This document shows positions 8,135-17,168 of a DNA stretch of 64,000 nucleotides, in pieces (the stretch's first letter is position 1; every line of letters begins with the position of its first letter). The notes beneath the pieces were generated by a model. That model made no database searches and was not told where the DNA came from. It was given only the letters and a program-made list of their open reading frames with translations. This DNA comes from Streptomyces sp. ICC1 (GTDB lineage Bacteria > Actinomycetota > Actinomycetes > Streptomycetales > Streptomycetaceae), in the NCBI RefSeq assembly GCF_003287935.1, contig NZ_CP030287.1, forward strand, positions 2,818,267 to 2,882,266. The letters are read 5' to 3'. The translations under genes and the position numbers were made by a program.

Positions 8135-11002
8135 GTGCTGACCACGGAGAGCACTACGGATAATGGCCCGGTGTCCACTCCAGTGATCTCGGCCCGGGAA
8201 GCAGACGTACTCGAACTGCTCGGGGAGCACCTGAGCAACGCGGAGATAGCCGCGCGGCTGTTCATTTCGGTACGGACGGTCGAATCGCACGTCTCCTCGC
8301 TGCTCAGGAAGTTGGAGGTGCCGGACCGGCGGGCGCTGTCCCGGCACGCGCCCGAACCGGCGCGCGGCGAACCGGCGCGCCGGGCCCCCGCGCTTCCGGC
8401 ACCGCTGACGGCGTTCGTCGGCCGGGCACGGGAACGCGGGGAGCTGGCCGCTGCGGTGACGGCACGTCGGCTGGTGACCGCCGTCGGTCTGGGCGGGGTG
8501 GGCAAGACGCGGCTCGCGCTGGCGGTGGCGGCCGACGCGGCGGGCGACTTCGCCGACGGGGTGTGCTTCGTCGACCTGGTCCCGGTCACCGATCCCGGGC
8601 GGGTGGGCGCGGCGGTCGCGGCGGCCATGGGCGTGGGCGAGCAGCCCGGGCGCGGCATCGACGACGCGCTGATGGCCGCGCTGGCGGACCGTCAGGCACT
8701 GCTGGTACTGGACAACTGCGAGCAGGTGCGCGACGGGGTGGCGCCGTTCCTGGAACGGCTGCTCGTCGCCTGCCCGGGGATACGGGTGCTCGCGACCAGC
8801 CGGGCCCGGCTGATGGTGCCGTTCGAGTGGGTCTTCCCGGTTCCGCCGCTGTCGCGCGTCGGCGGCGGCGAGTCGGAGGCGGTGGCCCTGTTCCTGGAGC
8901 GGGCGGCGGCGGTCGGCAGGGCCCCCGCGCCGGCGGAACGCGACCGGATCGCGGCGCTGTGCGAACGGCTCGACGGCATGGCGCTGGCCATCGAACTGGC
9001 GGCGGCCCGGTGGTCCACGCTCGGATTGGACGGCCTGGCGGCCGGCCTCGGCGACCAGCTCCGGATCCTCGCCGGCGGCCCCCGCGCCGACGGCAGGCAC
9101 CGGTCGGTGCGGGCCGTCCTCGACTGGAGCCACGACCTGCTCGAGCCGCGGGACCGGGCACTGCTGCGTCGGGTGTCGGCGTTCGTCGCTCCGTTCACCG
9201 CCGAGGCGGCCGCCGAAGTGGCCTCCGAGGTGGCCGCCGAAGTGGCCTCCGAGGTGGCCGGGTTCGCCCCGCTGGAGGCGGCCGCGGTCGCCGACGGGCT
9301 CGGCAGGCTCGCCGAGCAGAGCCTGCTCGCCGTGACACCGTCCGACACCGGCACCCGCTACCAGGCGCTGGAGACCCTCCGCCAGTACGGCACGGAGCGG
9401 CTCGCCGACGCCGGTGAGCTCGGCGACGTCCGGTCGCGCCACCTGGCTTGGTGCCTGGCCGGTGCGGCCGGCCTCCAGGAAGGCGGCGGCTCGGACTGGC
9501 GAGCCCGGTTCGACGCGGTCGCGGAGGACCTGCGGGCCGCCCTGGCCTGGGCCGCGGGCCGGCCGGAGCAGCGCGCGGACGCGTGCCGTCTCGCCCTGTC
9601 CATGGCCGAGCTGGCCTTCACCCGGAACCTGCTGGGCGAGGCCCAACAGCGGTACGAGCAGGCGGCCTCGCTCGCCGTCGGCGCCGACGCCGCCGCCGCA
9701 TTGCGGCAGGCCGCCGGGGTGGCCGGGTGCCGCAGGCTCGGGGACGACATGTACCGCCTGCACCGGGCCGCCGCCGAAGCCGCCCGACGGGCCGGGGACG
9801 CCTCCGGGGCCGCCCGCGACCTGGCGGCTGCCGCCACCGCCGCCTACCGCTTCTCCAGCACGTTCAGCAGCCGGGTTCCGCCCGCGGACGAGGTGACCGG
9901 CCTGCTCGCGGCGGCGCGCGAGCTGACCGGTGACGACGACCCGGCCGCCGAGGCGGCTTTCGCGCTGGCCGAGGCCGCGGTGGTCGCGGACGCGTTCGGC
10001 GCGGTCCAGGGGGCTGCGGACAACACCGCACCGGACACCGTCGCGTGCGCCGAACGGGCCGTCGAACTCGCCGGGCGCGCGGGCGACCCGGTGGCACGGT
10101 CCGCCGCCCTCGACGCGCTCTCCGGCGCCCAGAGCTGGGCCGGTGAGAGCTTCGCCGCCGCGGCCGCCGCCCGGGCCCGGATCGACATCCTGACCTCGGC
10201 GCCGAGCGCCCCCGCCCGGACGCACGAGCTGATCGACGCCCTGGCCATGGCCGCCGCGACCGCCGTCGGCACGGGCGAGCTGTCGGCGGCCCGCCAGTGG
10301 GGCAGCCGGCTCGCGGACCAGCCGCAGCTGGCCGAGGTGGGCGACCACGCCACGTCCTGGCTGCTGGTCGCGGACGCGTTCGCGGGCCGTGCCGACGCGG
10401 TGCTCACCAGCAGCGTGCGCTTCCTCGACGCGTGGGAGCAGGCCGGCCGGCAGCGGTCGTTCTCACTCGGTCCGGCCGCCGCGTCCGTCGCGATGATCCA
10501 CGGCTTGCGGGGCGACCACGAGGCCCGAGCGGCCTGGCTCACGATCACCGACCGGACCGGCAGCAAGGAGGACCACCACCACGGCCACGGCGCCGTCTTC
10601 GACGCCATGGTCCTGCTCCACCACGGGGACGCGCACGCGGCCCTGGAGCGCGTCGCGCCCGAGCCGGAGCAGGTGTGGAAGTGGGTCTGCTGGGTCTGGC
10701 TGCACTGGTACGCGGCGCTCCGGGCGGAGGCAGCGGTCCTCGCCGGGCACCCGGACGCCCGGGCGCGGATCGCCGCCGCCCGGGCCGTGGTCGCCGGGAA
10801 CCCGGTCGCCACCGCCCTGGTCGACCGGGCGGAGGCACTGCTCGGCGGCGATCTGCCGCAGTTGCTCGCCACCGCGGCGGCGTTCGAGGCGGCCGGCTGC
10901 CGCTACCAGTGGGCGCGCACGCTGCTGCTCGCCGGGGGCGCGCACGCCGCGACCGGCGCGTCCGCCCTGTCCGACCTCGGACTCGCGCCCATGTCGACCT
11001 AG
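8135..11002 (+). CDS. LuxR-HTH / NB-ARC-type ATPase regulator
   Basis: 955 residues. Unusually for the larger LuxR regulators, the helix-turn-helix is at the N-terminus (ISAREADVLELLGEHLSNAE then RLFISVRTVESHVSSLLRK, about residues 18-66). It is followed by a STAND-type ATPase with Walker A GLGGVGKTRLALAV (about 119) and Walker B ALLVLDNCEQV, and an Ala-rich helical repeat C-terminus resembling tetratricopeptide arrays. Start is GTG 8135; GTG 8171 is an alternative. An internal duplication of Glu-Ala-Ala/Ala-Ser-Glu-Val runs at about 9201-9260. It is divergent from the VOC operon and its last 4 bases overlap the convergent monooxygenase gene. Such proteins act as ATP-dependent activators; the signal is unknown. 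Confidence 0.88.
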   Translation: MLTTESTTDNGPVSTPVISAREADVLELLGEHLSNAEIAARLFISVRTVESHVSSLLRKLEVPDRRALSRHAPEPARGEPARRAPALPAPLTAFVGRARERGELAAAVTARRLVTAVGLGGVGKTRLALAVAADAAGDFADGVCFVDLVPVTDPGRVGAAVAAAMGVGEQPGRGIDDALMAALADRQALLVLDNCEQVRDGVAPFLERLLVACPGIRVLATSRARLMVPFEWVFPVPPLSRVGGGESEAVALFLERAAAVGRAPAPAERDRIAALCERLDGMALAIELAAARWSTLGLDGLAAGLGDQLRILAGGPRADGRHRSVRAVLDWSHDLLEPRDRALLRRVSAFVAPFTAEAAAEVASEVAAEVASEVAGFAPLEAAAVADGLGRLAEQSLLAVTPSDTGTRYQALETLRQYGTERLADAGELGDVRSRHLAWCLAGAAGLQEGGGSDWRARFDAVAEDLRAALAWAAGRPEQRADACRLALSMAELAFTRNLLGEAQQRYEQAASLAVGADAAAALRQAAGVAGCRRLGDDMYRLHRAAAEAARRAGDASGAARDLAAAATAAYRFSSTFSSRVPPADEVTGLLAAARELTGDDDPAAEAAFALAEAAVVADAFGAVQGAADNTAPDTVACAERAVELAGRAGDPVARSAALDALSGAQSWAGESFAAAAAARARIDILTSAPSAPARTHELIDALAMAAATAVGTGELSAARQWGSRLADQPQLAEVGDHATSWLLVADAFAGRADAVLTSSVRFLDAWEQAGRQRSFSLGPAAASVAMIHGLRGDHEARAAWLTITDRTGSKEDHHHGHGAVFDAMVLLHHGDAHAALERVAPEPEQVWKWVCWVWLHWYAALRAEAAVLAGHPDARARIAAARAVVAGNPVATALVDRAEALLGGDLPQLLATAAAFEAAGCRYQWARTLLLAGGAHAATGASALSDLGLAPMST

Positions 11003-13317
11003 TCCCGCCCGGTCGGGGGTCTGCGGCTGCCTGCCAGGTAGGGGGCCGGCCAGGGGGCGGCCGGACCCGTGTAGGACTGCTCGGCGGCCGCGTGCAGGGT
11101 CCAGTGCGGGTCGTAGAGGTGGGGGCGGCCGAGTGCGCAGAGGTCGGCGCGGCCGGCCAGGAGCAGGGAGTTGACGTCGTCCCAGGAGGAGATCGCGCCG
11201 ACCGCGATGACCGGGACGCCGAGCGCGGCCCGGATCCGGTCGGCGTAGGGGGTCTGGTACGAGCGCCCGTACTCGGGGGCCTCGTCCGCCACCACCTGGC
11301 CCGTCGAGACGTCGATGGCATCCGCGCCGTGGGCCGCGAAGGCCCCGGCGATGGCGACCGCGTCCTCGGGCGAGGTGCCGCCGGGCGCCCAGTCGGTGGC
11401 CGAGAGGCGGACCGTCATCGGCCGGTCCGCGGGCCAGACGGCGCGGACCGCGTCGAAGACCTCGAGCGGGAAGCGGAGCCGGTTCTCCAGCGGGCCGCCG
11501 TAGGCGTCGGTGCGCAGGTTGGTCAGCGGGGAGAGGAACCCGGAGAGCAGGTAGCCGTGCGCGCAGTGCAGTTCCAGCAGGTCGAAGCCGGCGTCGGCGG
11601 CGCGGACGGCGGCCGCCGCGAAGTCGGAGCGGACGGCGGCGAGGTCGGCGGCGGCCAGCTCGCGCGGGACGGCCGAGACCCCGGGCCGGTACGGCAGCGC
11701 GGAGGCGGCCACCAGCGGCCAGTTGCCCTCGGGCAGGGGGGCGTCCATGCCCTCCCACATCACCCGGGTCGAGCCCTTGCGGCCCGAGTGGCCGAGCTGG
11801 ACGCCGAGGGCGACTCCGGGCGCGGAGGCGTGCACGAAGTCGGCGATCCGCGCCCAGGCTGCGGCCTGCCGCGCGGTGTAGAGGCCCGTGCAGCCCGGGG
11901 TGATGCGGCCCTCGGCGCTGACGCAGACCATCTCGGTCATCACCAGGGCCGCCCCACCGAGAGCCCGCGCGCCGAGGTGGACCAGGTGGAAATCGCCCGG
12001 GACCCCCTCGTCCCCGGTCGCCGCAGCACGTCCTGTCGCCGAGGCACCTCCTGTCGCCGAATACATGTCCATCGGGGACACCACGACCCGGTTGCGCAGC
12101 GTCAGTCCGCGCAGGGTGAGCGGGGTGAACATCGGCGGCGTTCCCGCCCGGTCCGGGCCCTCGCCGGCCCCGTCGGGGCAGCCGAACTCCTGCTCCACCG
12201 CGCGGGTGAAGCGCGGGTCGCGCAGCCGCAGGTTGCCGTGGGTGACCCGCCTGCTGCGCGTGAGGAGGTTGAAGGCGAACTGCCGGGCGGGCTGGTCCAC
12301 GTACGCGGCGGCCTCCTCGAACCACCGCATGCTGGCGGCGGCCGCCCGCTGGGTGGAGGCCACCGCAGGCCGCCGTGCGGCCTCGTAGGCGGCCAGCGCG
12401 GCGGGGACGTCCCGGTCCGCCTCCAGCGCCCGGGCGAGCGCGAGCGCGTCCTCCACGGCCAGTTTGGTGCCGGAGCCGATCGAGAAGTGCGCGGTGTGCG
12501 CCGCATCGCCGATCAGCACCACGTTCCCGTGGGACCAGTGCTCGTTGGCGACGGTGTGGAACCGGGTCCACGCGGAGCGGTTCCCGCGCAGCGGCCGTCC
12601 CCGCAGGGCCTCGCTGAAGATCTTGGCGCAGCGGGCGGCCGATTCCGCCTCGTCGCACAGGTCGAAGCCGGCCTGCCGCCAGACCTCCTCGCGCATCTCG
12701 ACGATCACGGTGGAGGAGTCCGCCGCGTACGGGTAGGCGTGCAGCTGCATCACCCCGTGCTCGGTCTCGGCGATCTCGAAGCGGAAGGCCGTGAGCGCGA
12801 AGTCGGCGGCCAGCCAGATGTACCGGCACCGGCCTCCCGTGACCGTCGGCCGGTAGTGCGCCGCGCCGCTCTCGCGGATCCGGCTGTGCACCCCGTCCGC
12901 CGCGACGACCAGGTCGTACGAGGCCGCGAGCGCCCGCGGGTCGGGGGCTTCGGCGCGGAAGCGCAGCCGGACCCCGAGGCCCGCGCACCGCTCGTGCAGG
13001 ATCTCCAGGAGGCGGCGGCGGCCCAGCGCGGCGAAGCCGTGGCCGCCGGAGGTCAGCAGCCGGCCCCGGTGCACGATGTCGACGTCGTCCCAGCGCGTGA
13101 ACTCCGCGCACAGGGCGGCGTAGACGACGGCGTCGGCCGCTTCGATGCCGCCGAGGGTCTCGTCGGAGAGCACCACGCCGAAGCCGAAGGTGTCATCGGG
13201 GGCGTTGCGCTCCCAGACCTCCACCGCGTGCCCCTGCCGGGCGAGCAGGGCGGCGGCGTACAGCCCGCCCGGTCCCCCGCCCACGACGGCGACCCTCAGC
13301 ACGGCGGGTTCCGGCAT
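10999..13317 (-). CDS. Bifunctional flavin monooxygenase / old-yellow-enzyme fusion (2-aminobenzoyl-CoA monooxygenase/reductase type)
   Basis: 772 residues in two halves. Residues 1 to about 370 are a group A flavoprotein monooxygenase: Rossmann VAVVGGGPGGLYAAALLA and the second FAD motif IGDAAHTAHFSIGSGTKLA. Residues from about 390 are an NADH:flavin oxidoreductase of the old-yellow-enzyme family: NRVVVSPMDMYSA, LGVQLGHSGRKGS, DLLELHCAHGYLLSGFLSP and AVGAISSWDDVNSLL. This fusion is the signature of 2-aminobenzoyl-CoA monooxygenase/reductase, which hydroxylates and dearomatises the ring; close relatives are annotated as salicylyl-CoA 5-hydroxylases. It follows the enoyl-CoA hydratase gene by 4 bases, so they form one operon. 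Both cofactor sites look intact. Confidence 0.9.
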   Translation of the reverse strand: MPEPAVLRVAVVGGGPGGLYAAALLARQGHAVEVWERNAPDDTFGFGVVLSDETLGGIEAADAVVYAALCAEFTRWDDVDIVHRGRLLTSGGHGFAALGRRRLLEILHERCAGLGVRLRFRAEAPDPRALAASYDLVVAADGVHSRIRESGAAHYRPTVTGGRCRYIWLAADFALTAFRFEIAETEHGVMQLHAYPYAADSSTVIVEMREEVWRQAGFDLCDEAESAARCAKIFSEALRGRPLRGNRSAWTRFHTVANEHWSHGNVVLIGDAAHTAHFSIGSGTKLAVEDALALARALEADRDVPAALAAYEAARRPAVASTQRAAAASMRWFEEAAAYVDQPARQFAFNLLTRSRRVTHGNLRLRDPRFTRAVEQEFGCPDGAGEGPDRAGTPPMFTPLTLRGLTLRNRVVVSPMDMYSATGGASATGRAAATGDEGVPGDFHLVHLGARALGGAALVMTEMVCVSAEGRITPGCTGLYTARQAAAWARIADFVHASAPGVALGVQLGHSGRKGSTRVMWEGMDAPLPEGNWPLVAASALPYRPGVSAVPRELAAADLAAVRSDFAAAAVRAADAGFDLLELHCAHGYLLSGFLSPLTNLRTDAYGGPLENRLRFPLEVFDAVRAVWPADRPMTVRLSATDWAPGGTSPEDAVAIAGAFAAHGADAIDVSTGQVVADEAPEYGRSYQTPYADRIRAALGVPVIAVGAISSWDDVNSLLLAGRADLCALGRPHLYDPHWTLHAAAEQSYTGPAAPWPAPYLAGSRRPPTGRD

Positions 13318-13321
13318 CGCG

Positions 13322-14149
13322 CTACCTGCCCTTCCACTGGGGCGCCCGCTTCCCGGTGAAGGCCGCGTGGAACTCCCGGTAGTCCTCGCCGTTCATCAGC
13401 AGCGCCTGGGTGTTCGCGTCCAGCTCCACGGAGGCGGCGAGCGGCATGTCGAGCTCGGCGGTCAGCAGCGCCTTGGTCTGCGCGTAGGCGAGGGCGGGGC
13501 CGGCGGCGAGGTGCGCGGCGAGTTCGGCGGCCCGCGCGAAGGCCCCGCCCTCCTCGGTCACCTCGCTCAGCAGCCCGATCCGCTCGGCTTCGGGGGCCCT
13601 GACCTGCTCCCCCAGCATCAGGAGCCGGGTGGCGTGGCCGAGCCCGACGATCCGGGGCAGCAGGTAAGCGGCGCCCATGTCGCCGCCGGAGAGGCCGACG
13701 CGGGTGAAGAGGAACGCGAAGCGGGCGGTGGGGTCGGCGATCCGGAAGTCCGCGGCGAGGGCGATGACGGCGCCCGCGCCGGCGGCGATGCCGTGGACGG
13801 CGGCGATCACCGGGAAGGGGCATTCGCGCAGGGCGCGCACGACCTGGCCGGTCATCCGGTTGAAGTCGAGGAGCTGGGCCGTGTCCATCGCGAGGGTGGC
13901 GCCGATGATCTCGTCGACGTCGCCTCCGGAGCAGAAGCCGCGGCCCTCGCCGCCGAGCACGAGGGCGCGCACGGAACGCTCCCTGGACAGTTCGGCGAGC
14001 AGGTCGCGCAGGTCGGCGTAGGCGCCGAAGGTGAGCGCGTTCAGCTTCTCGGGGCGGTCGAGGGTGACGGTGGCGACGCCGTCGCGCCGGTCCACCCGCA
14101 GGTGGCGCCAGCGTTCGGTCGCTGGAGTGGAACCAAGGAAGGGGCTCAC
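13322..14149 (-). CDS. Enoyl-CoA hydratase/isomerase (crotonase family)
   Basis: 275 residues. The crotonase core is complete: the CoA-binding LNALTFGAYADL, the oxyanion-hole segment GRGFCSGGDVDEI, the second oxyanion-hole/active-site region VIAAVHGIAAGAGAVIALAA and FLFTRVGLSGGDMGAAYLLP. The canonical hydratase Glu pair is not obvious: the first position is Gly-Gly-Asp and the second Gly-Asp-Met, so reaction type (hydratase, isomerase or ring-opening hydrolase) is open. It is the promoter-proximal gene of the unit with the monooxygenase/reductase and presumably acts on the dearomatised CoA ester. Confidence 0.9.
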   Translation of the reverse strand: MSPFLGSTPATERWRHLRVDRRDGVATVTLDRPEKLNALTFGAYADLRDLLAELSRERSVRALVLGGEGRGFCSGGDVDEIIGATLAMDTAQLLDFNRMTGQVVRALRECPFPVIAAVHGIAAGAGAVIALAADFRIADPTARFAFLFTRVGLSGGDMGAAYLLPRIVGLGHATRLLMLGEQVRAPEAERIGLLSEVTEEGGAFARAAELAAHLAAGPALAYAQTKALLTAELDMPLAASVELDANTQALLMNGEDYREFHAAFTGKRAPQWKGR

Positions 14150-14414
14150 CTTCCCGAAGGTATCACCGGCTCGTGACCACCGTCACAGAAACGCGATACA
14201 TCCGGCCTCCCGGTGCGAGCCCGCCCGCCACACGCACCGAAGGTCCCGAACCGGTGTGGCCCTCGTCCCTTGCGCTCACGTCGGGGTGCCCTACGGTCCG
14301 ACATTTCCACTTCGTATCGTTGAAAGCAGGATTTCCTCCGCAGTACGACCCCGAACGACCCCGGAACGACCTCGGAACGACCCCGAAGCCCACCACGGAA
14401 CGGACGGTCCCGCC

Positions 14415-14840
14415 TTGTCCGACGTCTCCGCCACAGCCTGGCGGATCACCCTGCCGCACACCACCGCCGCCGTACCGATCGCCCGCGCCCTGGTCCGTAC
14501 GGCGCTCGCCGACACCGACGCCCCCGCCGACAGCGACACCGCCGAGCTGCTCACCGCCGAGCTGGTCGCCAACGCCGTCGAGCACACCCCCTCCGCCGCC
14601 CCGATCGAGCTGGTCGTGGAGCTGCTGGCCAACGGGTGCCAGGTCGAGGTCCACGACGGGGACCCGCAGGCCCCCGGCGACCTCACCGCCCCCGGCGCGG
14701 ACTCCGCGCACCCCGATCCCTGGCAGGAGCACGGCCGCGGCCTGCTGCTGATCCGGACCCTCAGCTCCGCCTGCGGCCACCGCCGCACCCCGCACGGCAA
14801 GGCCGTCTGGTTCACCCTGCCGGCCCGGCGCCCCCACTAG
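14415..14840 (+). CDS. RsbW-like ATP-binding protein (HATPase_c_2)
   Basis: About 141 residues from a probable TTG start. It is a single GHKL ATPase domain of the anti-sigma/serine-kinase type, abundant in Streptomyces. The N box is ELLTAELVANAVEHTPSAAP, the G1-like box is VEVHDGDPQAPG and the G2 region is EHGRGLLLIRTLSSACG. No partner anti-anti-sigma gene is adjacent. The leader upstream carries imperfect 10-11-base tandem repeats of ACGACCCCGGA type at about 14345-14386. The start codon is uncertain because no better in-frame ATG or GTG precedes the domain. Confidence 0.8.
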   Translation: MSDVSATAWRITLPHTTAAVPIARALVRTALADTDAPADSDTAELLTAELVANAVEHTPSAAPIELVVELLANGCQVEVHDGDPQAPGDLTAPGADSAHPDPWQEHGRGLLLIRTLSSACGHRRTPHGKAVWFTLPARRPH

Positions 14841-14864
14841 AAGAGCGCCGAGCGGGGCGCATGA

Positions 14865-15875
14865 CTATGCGTCCGGCCCCGCGAGCGTCGCGACGAGGAC
14901 CGCCTTGATGGTGTGCAGCCGGTTCTCCGCCTCGTCGAAGACGACCGAGTGCGCGGATTCGAACACCTCGTCCGTCACCTCCAGCGAGTCCAGCCCGTGC
15001 CGCTCGTGGATCTCCCGCGCCACCTCGGCGCCGAGGTCGTGGAAGGCCGGCAGGCAGTGCATGAACTTCACGTCCGGGTTCCCGGTGGCGCGCAGCACGT
15101 CCATGGTGACGGCGTACGGGGACAGCGCCTCGATCCGCTCGTCCCAGACCTCCTTGGGCTCGCCCATGGACACCCAGATGTCCGTCAGCACGAAGTCGGC
15201 CTGCGCGACGCCCTCCTCCAGGTCCTCGGTGAGGGTGATCCGGGCGCCGCTCCCGGCCGCCAGCTCGCGGGCCGCGGCCACCACGGGCTCGGCCGGCCAG
15301 TACCGCCGCGGCGCGACGATCCGTACGTCCATGCCCAGCAGCGCGCCGGTCACCAGGTAGGAGTTGCCCATGTTGAACCGGGCGTCGCCGAGGTAGGCGA
15401 AGGCCATCCGCTCCAGCGGCTTGGCGCAGTGCTCGGTCATCGTGAGCACGTCTGCCAGCATCTGGGTGGGGTGCCAGTCGTCGGTGAGGCCGTTGAAGAC
15501 GGGTACGCCGGAGTGCGCGGCGAGCTGCTCGACGGTGTCCTGCGCGTCGCCCCGGTACTCGATGCCGTCGAACATCCGGCCCAGCACCCGCGCGGTGTCC
15601 TTGACCGATTCCTTGTGGCCCATCTGGGAGCCGGCGGGGTCGAGGTAGGTGGTGTGGGCGCCCTGGTCGGCGGCGGCGACCTCGAAGGCGCAGCGGGTGC
15701 GCGTGGAGGTCTTCTCGAAGATCAGGGCGATGTTCTTGCCCTGGAGGCGCCGCCGCTCGGCCCCGGCCCTCTTGGCCGCCTTGAGTTCGGCGGCGAGCTC
15801 GACCAGGCCGCGGAACTCGGCGGCCGAGAAGTCGAGCTCCTTGAGGAAACTGCGGCCGACGAGGTCGGTGGCCAT
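14865..15875 (-). CDS. argF: Ornithine carbamoyltransferase
   Basis: 336 residues. It condenses carbamoyl phosphate with ornithine to citrulline in arginine synthesis (catabolic enzymes of the same family run in reverse). The carbamoyl-phosphate-binding STRTR motif is in [16 protein letters not shown], the second motif in GSQMGHKES, and the ornithine-binding HCLP in [12 protein letters not shown]. The start at 15875 has GGAG 5 bases upstream; a longer N-terminus would lack a ribosome site. It stands alone, away from other arg genes, and its promoter region holds a palindrome (15928-15943) suitable for a regulator such as ArgR. Biosynthetic versus catabolic role is not decided by sequence. Confidence 0.93.
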   Translation of the reverse strand: MATDLVGRSFLKELDFSAAEFRGLVELAAELKAAKRAGAERRRLQGKNIALIFEKTSTRTRCAFEVAAADQGAHTTYLDPAGSQMGHKESVKDTARVLGRMFDGIEYRGDAQDTVEQLAAHSGVPVFNGLTDDWHPTQMLADVLTMTEHCAKPLERMAFAYLGDARFNMGNSYLVTGALLGMDVRIVAPRRYWPAEPVVAAARELAAGSGARITLTEDLEEGVAQADFVLTDIWVSMGEPKEVWDERIEALSPYAVTMDVLRATGNPDVKFMHCLPAFHDLGAEVAREIHERHGLDSLEVTDEVFESAHSVVFDEAENRLHTIKAVLVATLAGPDA

Positions 15876-15922
15876 GGGGACTCCAAAGTCACGGTGACGG
15901 GGCAACGCTGGAAGTCTATACG

Positions 15923-17071
15923 ATGCTCTGTATTGATATACAGACCCCCGCGGACCCCCGCCGCTGCCCCCGCACCCCCCCCGCCGCCTTCGCCCACCCC
16001 GGAGTCCTGAACAGTCGTGCCCAGCTGGACTTCGTACGGGCCAAGGTGCAGGCGGGGCAGCAGCCGTGGAAGGCGGCGTTCGACGACATGCTGGCGAGCC
16101 GCTACGGCTCGCTGTCCCGGACCCCCAAGCCGCGGGCCGTCGTCGAATGCGGCTCCTACTCCAACCCGAACCTCGGATGCACCGACGAGCGGGAGGACGC
16201 GATAGCCGCGTACACCGACGCGCTCGCCTGGTACGTCACCCGCGACGACCGCTACGCGAAGAAGTCGATCGAGCTGATGGACGCCTGGTCAGCCCGGATC
16301 AAGGACCACACGAACAGCAACGCCCCGCTGCAGAGCGGCTGGGCGGGCTCCACCTGGCCGCGCGCCGCCGAGATCGTCAAACACGCCTACACCGGCGGCT
16401 GGCCGAACCAGGGGCGCTTCGCGACCATGCTGCGCGAGGTCTACCTGCCGGAGGTGATCGGCGGGCGGCCGAACAGCAACGGCAACTGGGAACTGATCAT
16501 GATGGACGCGGCCGTCGGCATCTCCGTCCACCTCGACGACCGCGCGAGCTACGACAAGGCGATGGCGGTCTACCTCGGGCGGGTGCCCGCCTACTTCTAC
16601 CTGGCCTCCGACGGGCCGCAGCCGAAGTACCCGCCGCGCTCCACCATCGACACCAGGAGCGAGCTGATCGACTACTGGCACGGCCAGAGCACCTTCACGG
16701 ACGGTCTCGCGCAGGAGACCTGCCGGGACTTCGGCCACACCGGCATGGGGATCGCGGCGACGATGCACGTGGCGGAGACCTCGCGCATCCAAGGGCGGGA
16801 CCTCTACCCGGAGTTCAAGGACCGGTTCCGGCACGCGCTGGGCTTCCACGCCAAGTACGAGCTCGGCGAGGCCGTGCCCGCCTCGCTCTGCGGCGGGAGC
16901 CTGGCCAAGGGCCTGGGGCCGGCCACCGAGGTCGGCTACAACGCCCTGCACACCCGGCTCGGCGTCACGATGGAGAACACCCGCAGGCTCACCGAGGGCC
17001 GGCGCCCGGCGGGCACCGAGAACCACTTCGAGGCGTGGGAGACGCTGACCCACGCGGACAACCCGAACTGA
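15923..17071 (+). CDS. Alginate-lyase-superfamily protein lacking a visible signal peptide
   Basis: Up to 382 residues. The alpha/alpha-barrel lyase core starts near [18 protein letters not shown] and includes the family [20 protein letters not shown] segment with the conserved Asn, the [20 protein letters not shown] region with a conserved His and Arg/Cys, and [14 protein letters not shown]. Relatives are normally exported, yet here the N-terminus ([18 protein letters not shown]) has no hydrophobic stretch, and only 47 bases separate this start from divergent argF. Either the export signal has been lost or the true start is elsewhere. The polysaccharide substrate is unknown. Confidence 0.75.
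   Translation: MLCIDIQTPADPRRCPRTPPAAFAHPGVLNSRAQLDFVRAKVQAGQQPWKAAFDDMLASRYGSLSRTPKPRAVVECGSYSNPNLGCTDEREDAIAAYTDALAWYVTRDDRYAKKSIELMDAWSARIKDHTNSNAPLQSGWAGSTWPRAAEIVKHAYTGGWPNQGRFATMLREVYLPEVIGGRPNSNGNWELIMMDAAVGISVHLDDRASYDKAMAVYLGRVPAYFYLASDGPQPKYPPRSTIDTRSELIDYWHGQSTFTDGLAQETCRDFGHTGMGIAATMHVAETSRIQGRDLYPEFKDRFRHALGFHAKYELGEAVPASLCGGSLAKGLGPATEVGYNALHTRLGVTMENTRRLTEGRRPAGTENHFEAWETLTHADNPN
15928..15943. promoter_or_regulatory. Perfect palindrome between argF and alginate-lyase-like gene
   Basis: CTGTAT-TGAT-ATACAG is a perfect 6-base inverted repeat with a 4-base centre, in a locally AT-rich patch 53 bases upstream of the argF ATG. It has the size and composition of an arginine-repressor half-box array, but it does not match a consensus I can quote exactly, so ArgR is only the likeliest candidate. 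It also covers the first codons of the divergent gene if that starts at 15923. Confidence 0.45.
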
Positions 17072-17124
17072 CGGCCGCGCCCGGTACGAACGGTACGGCC
17101 GGCGCCGCCGGTCGTACCGGCACG

Positions 17125-17154
17125 GTGCGGCCCCGCCACCCGGCGGGGCCGCAC
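17125..17154. terminator. Bidirectional terminator hairpin
   Basis: A perfect 13-base GC stem (GTGCGGCCCCGCC and its complement) with a 4-base loop lies between the convergent lyase-like gene and the acyltransferase gene. There is no strong T-run, as is common in Streptomyces. Confidence 0.65.
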
Positions 17155-17168
17155 GCGTGTGGGAGGGC

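Noticed and set aside
7682..10348. An 888-codon open frame on the minus strand
   Set aside because: Only its last 117 codons, the VOC protein, are real. The rest is antisense to the LuxR-ATPase and has no protein-like composition.
10297..13359. A 1020-codon open frame on the plus strand
   Set aside because: It lies antisense to the monooxygenase/old-yellow-enzyme gene and reads as Arg/Gly/Pro-rich, the usual shadow of a very G+C-rich gene. No domain is recognisable.
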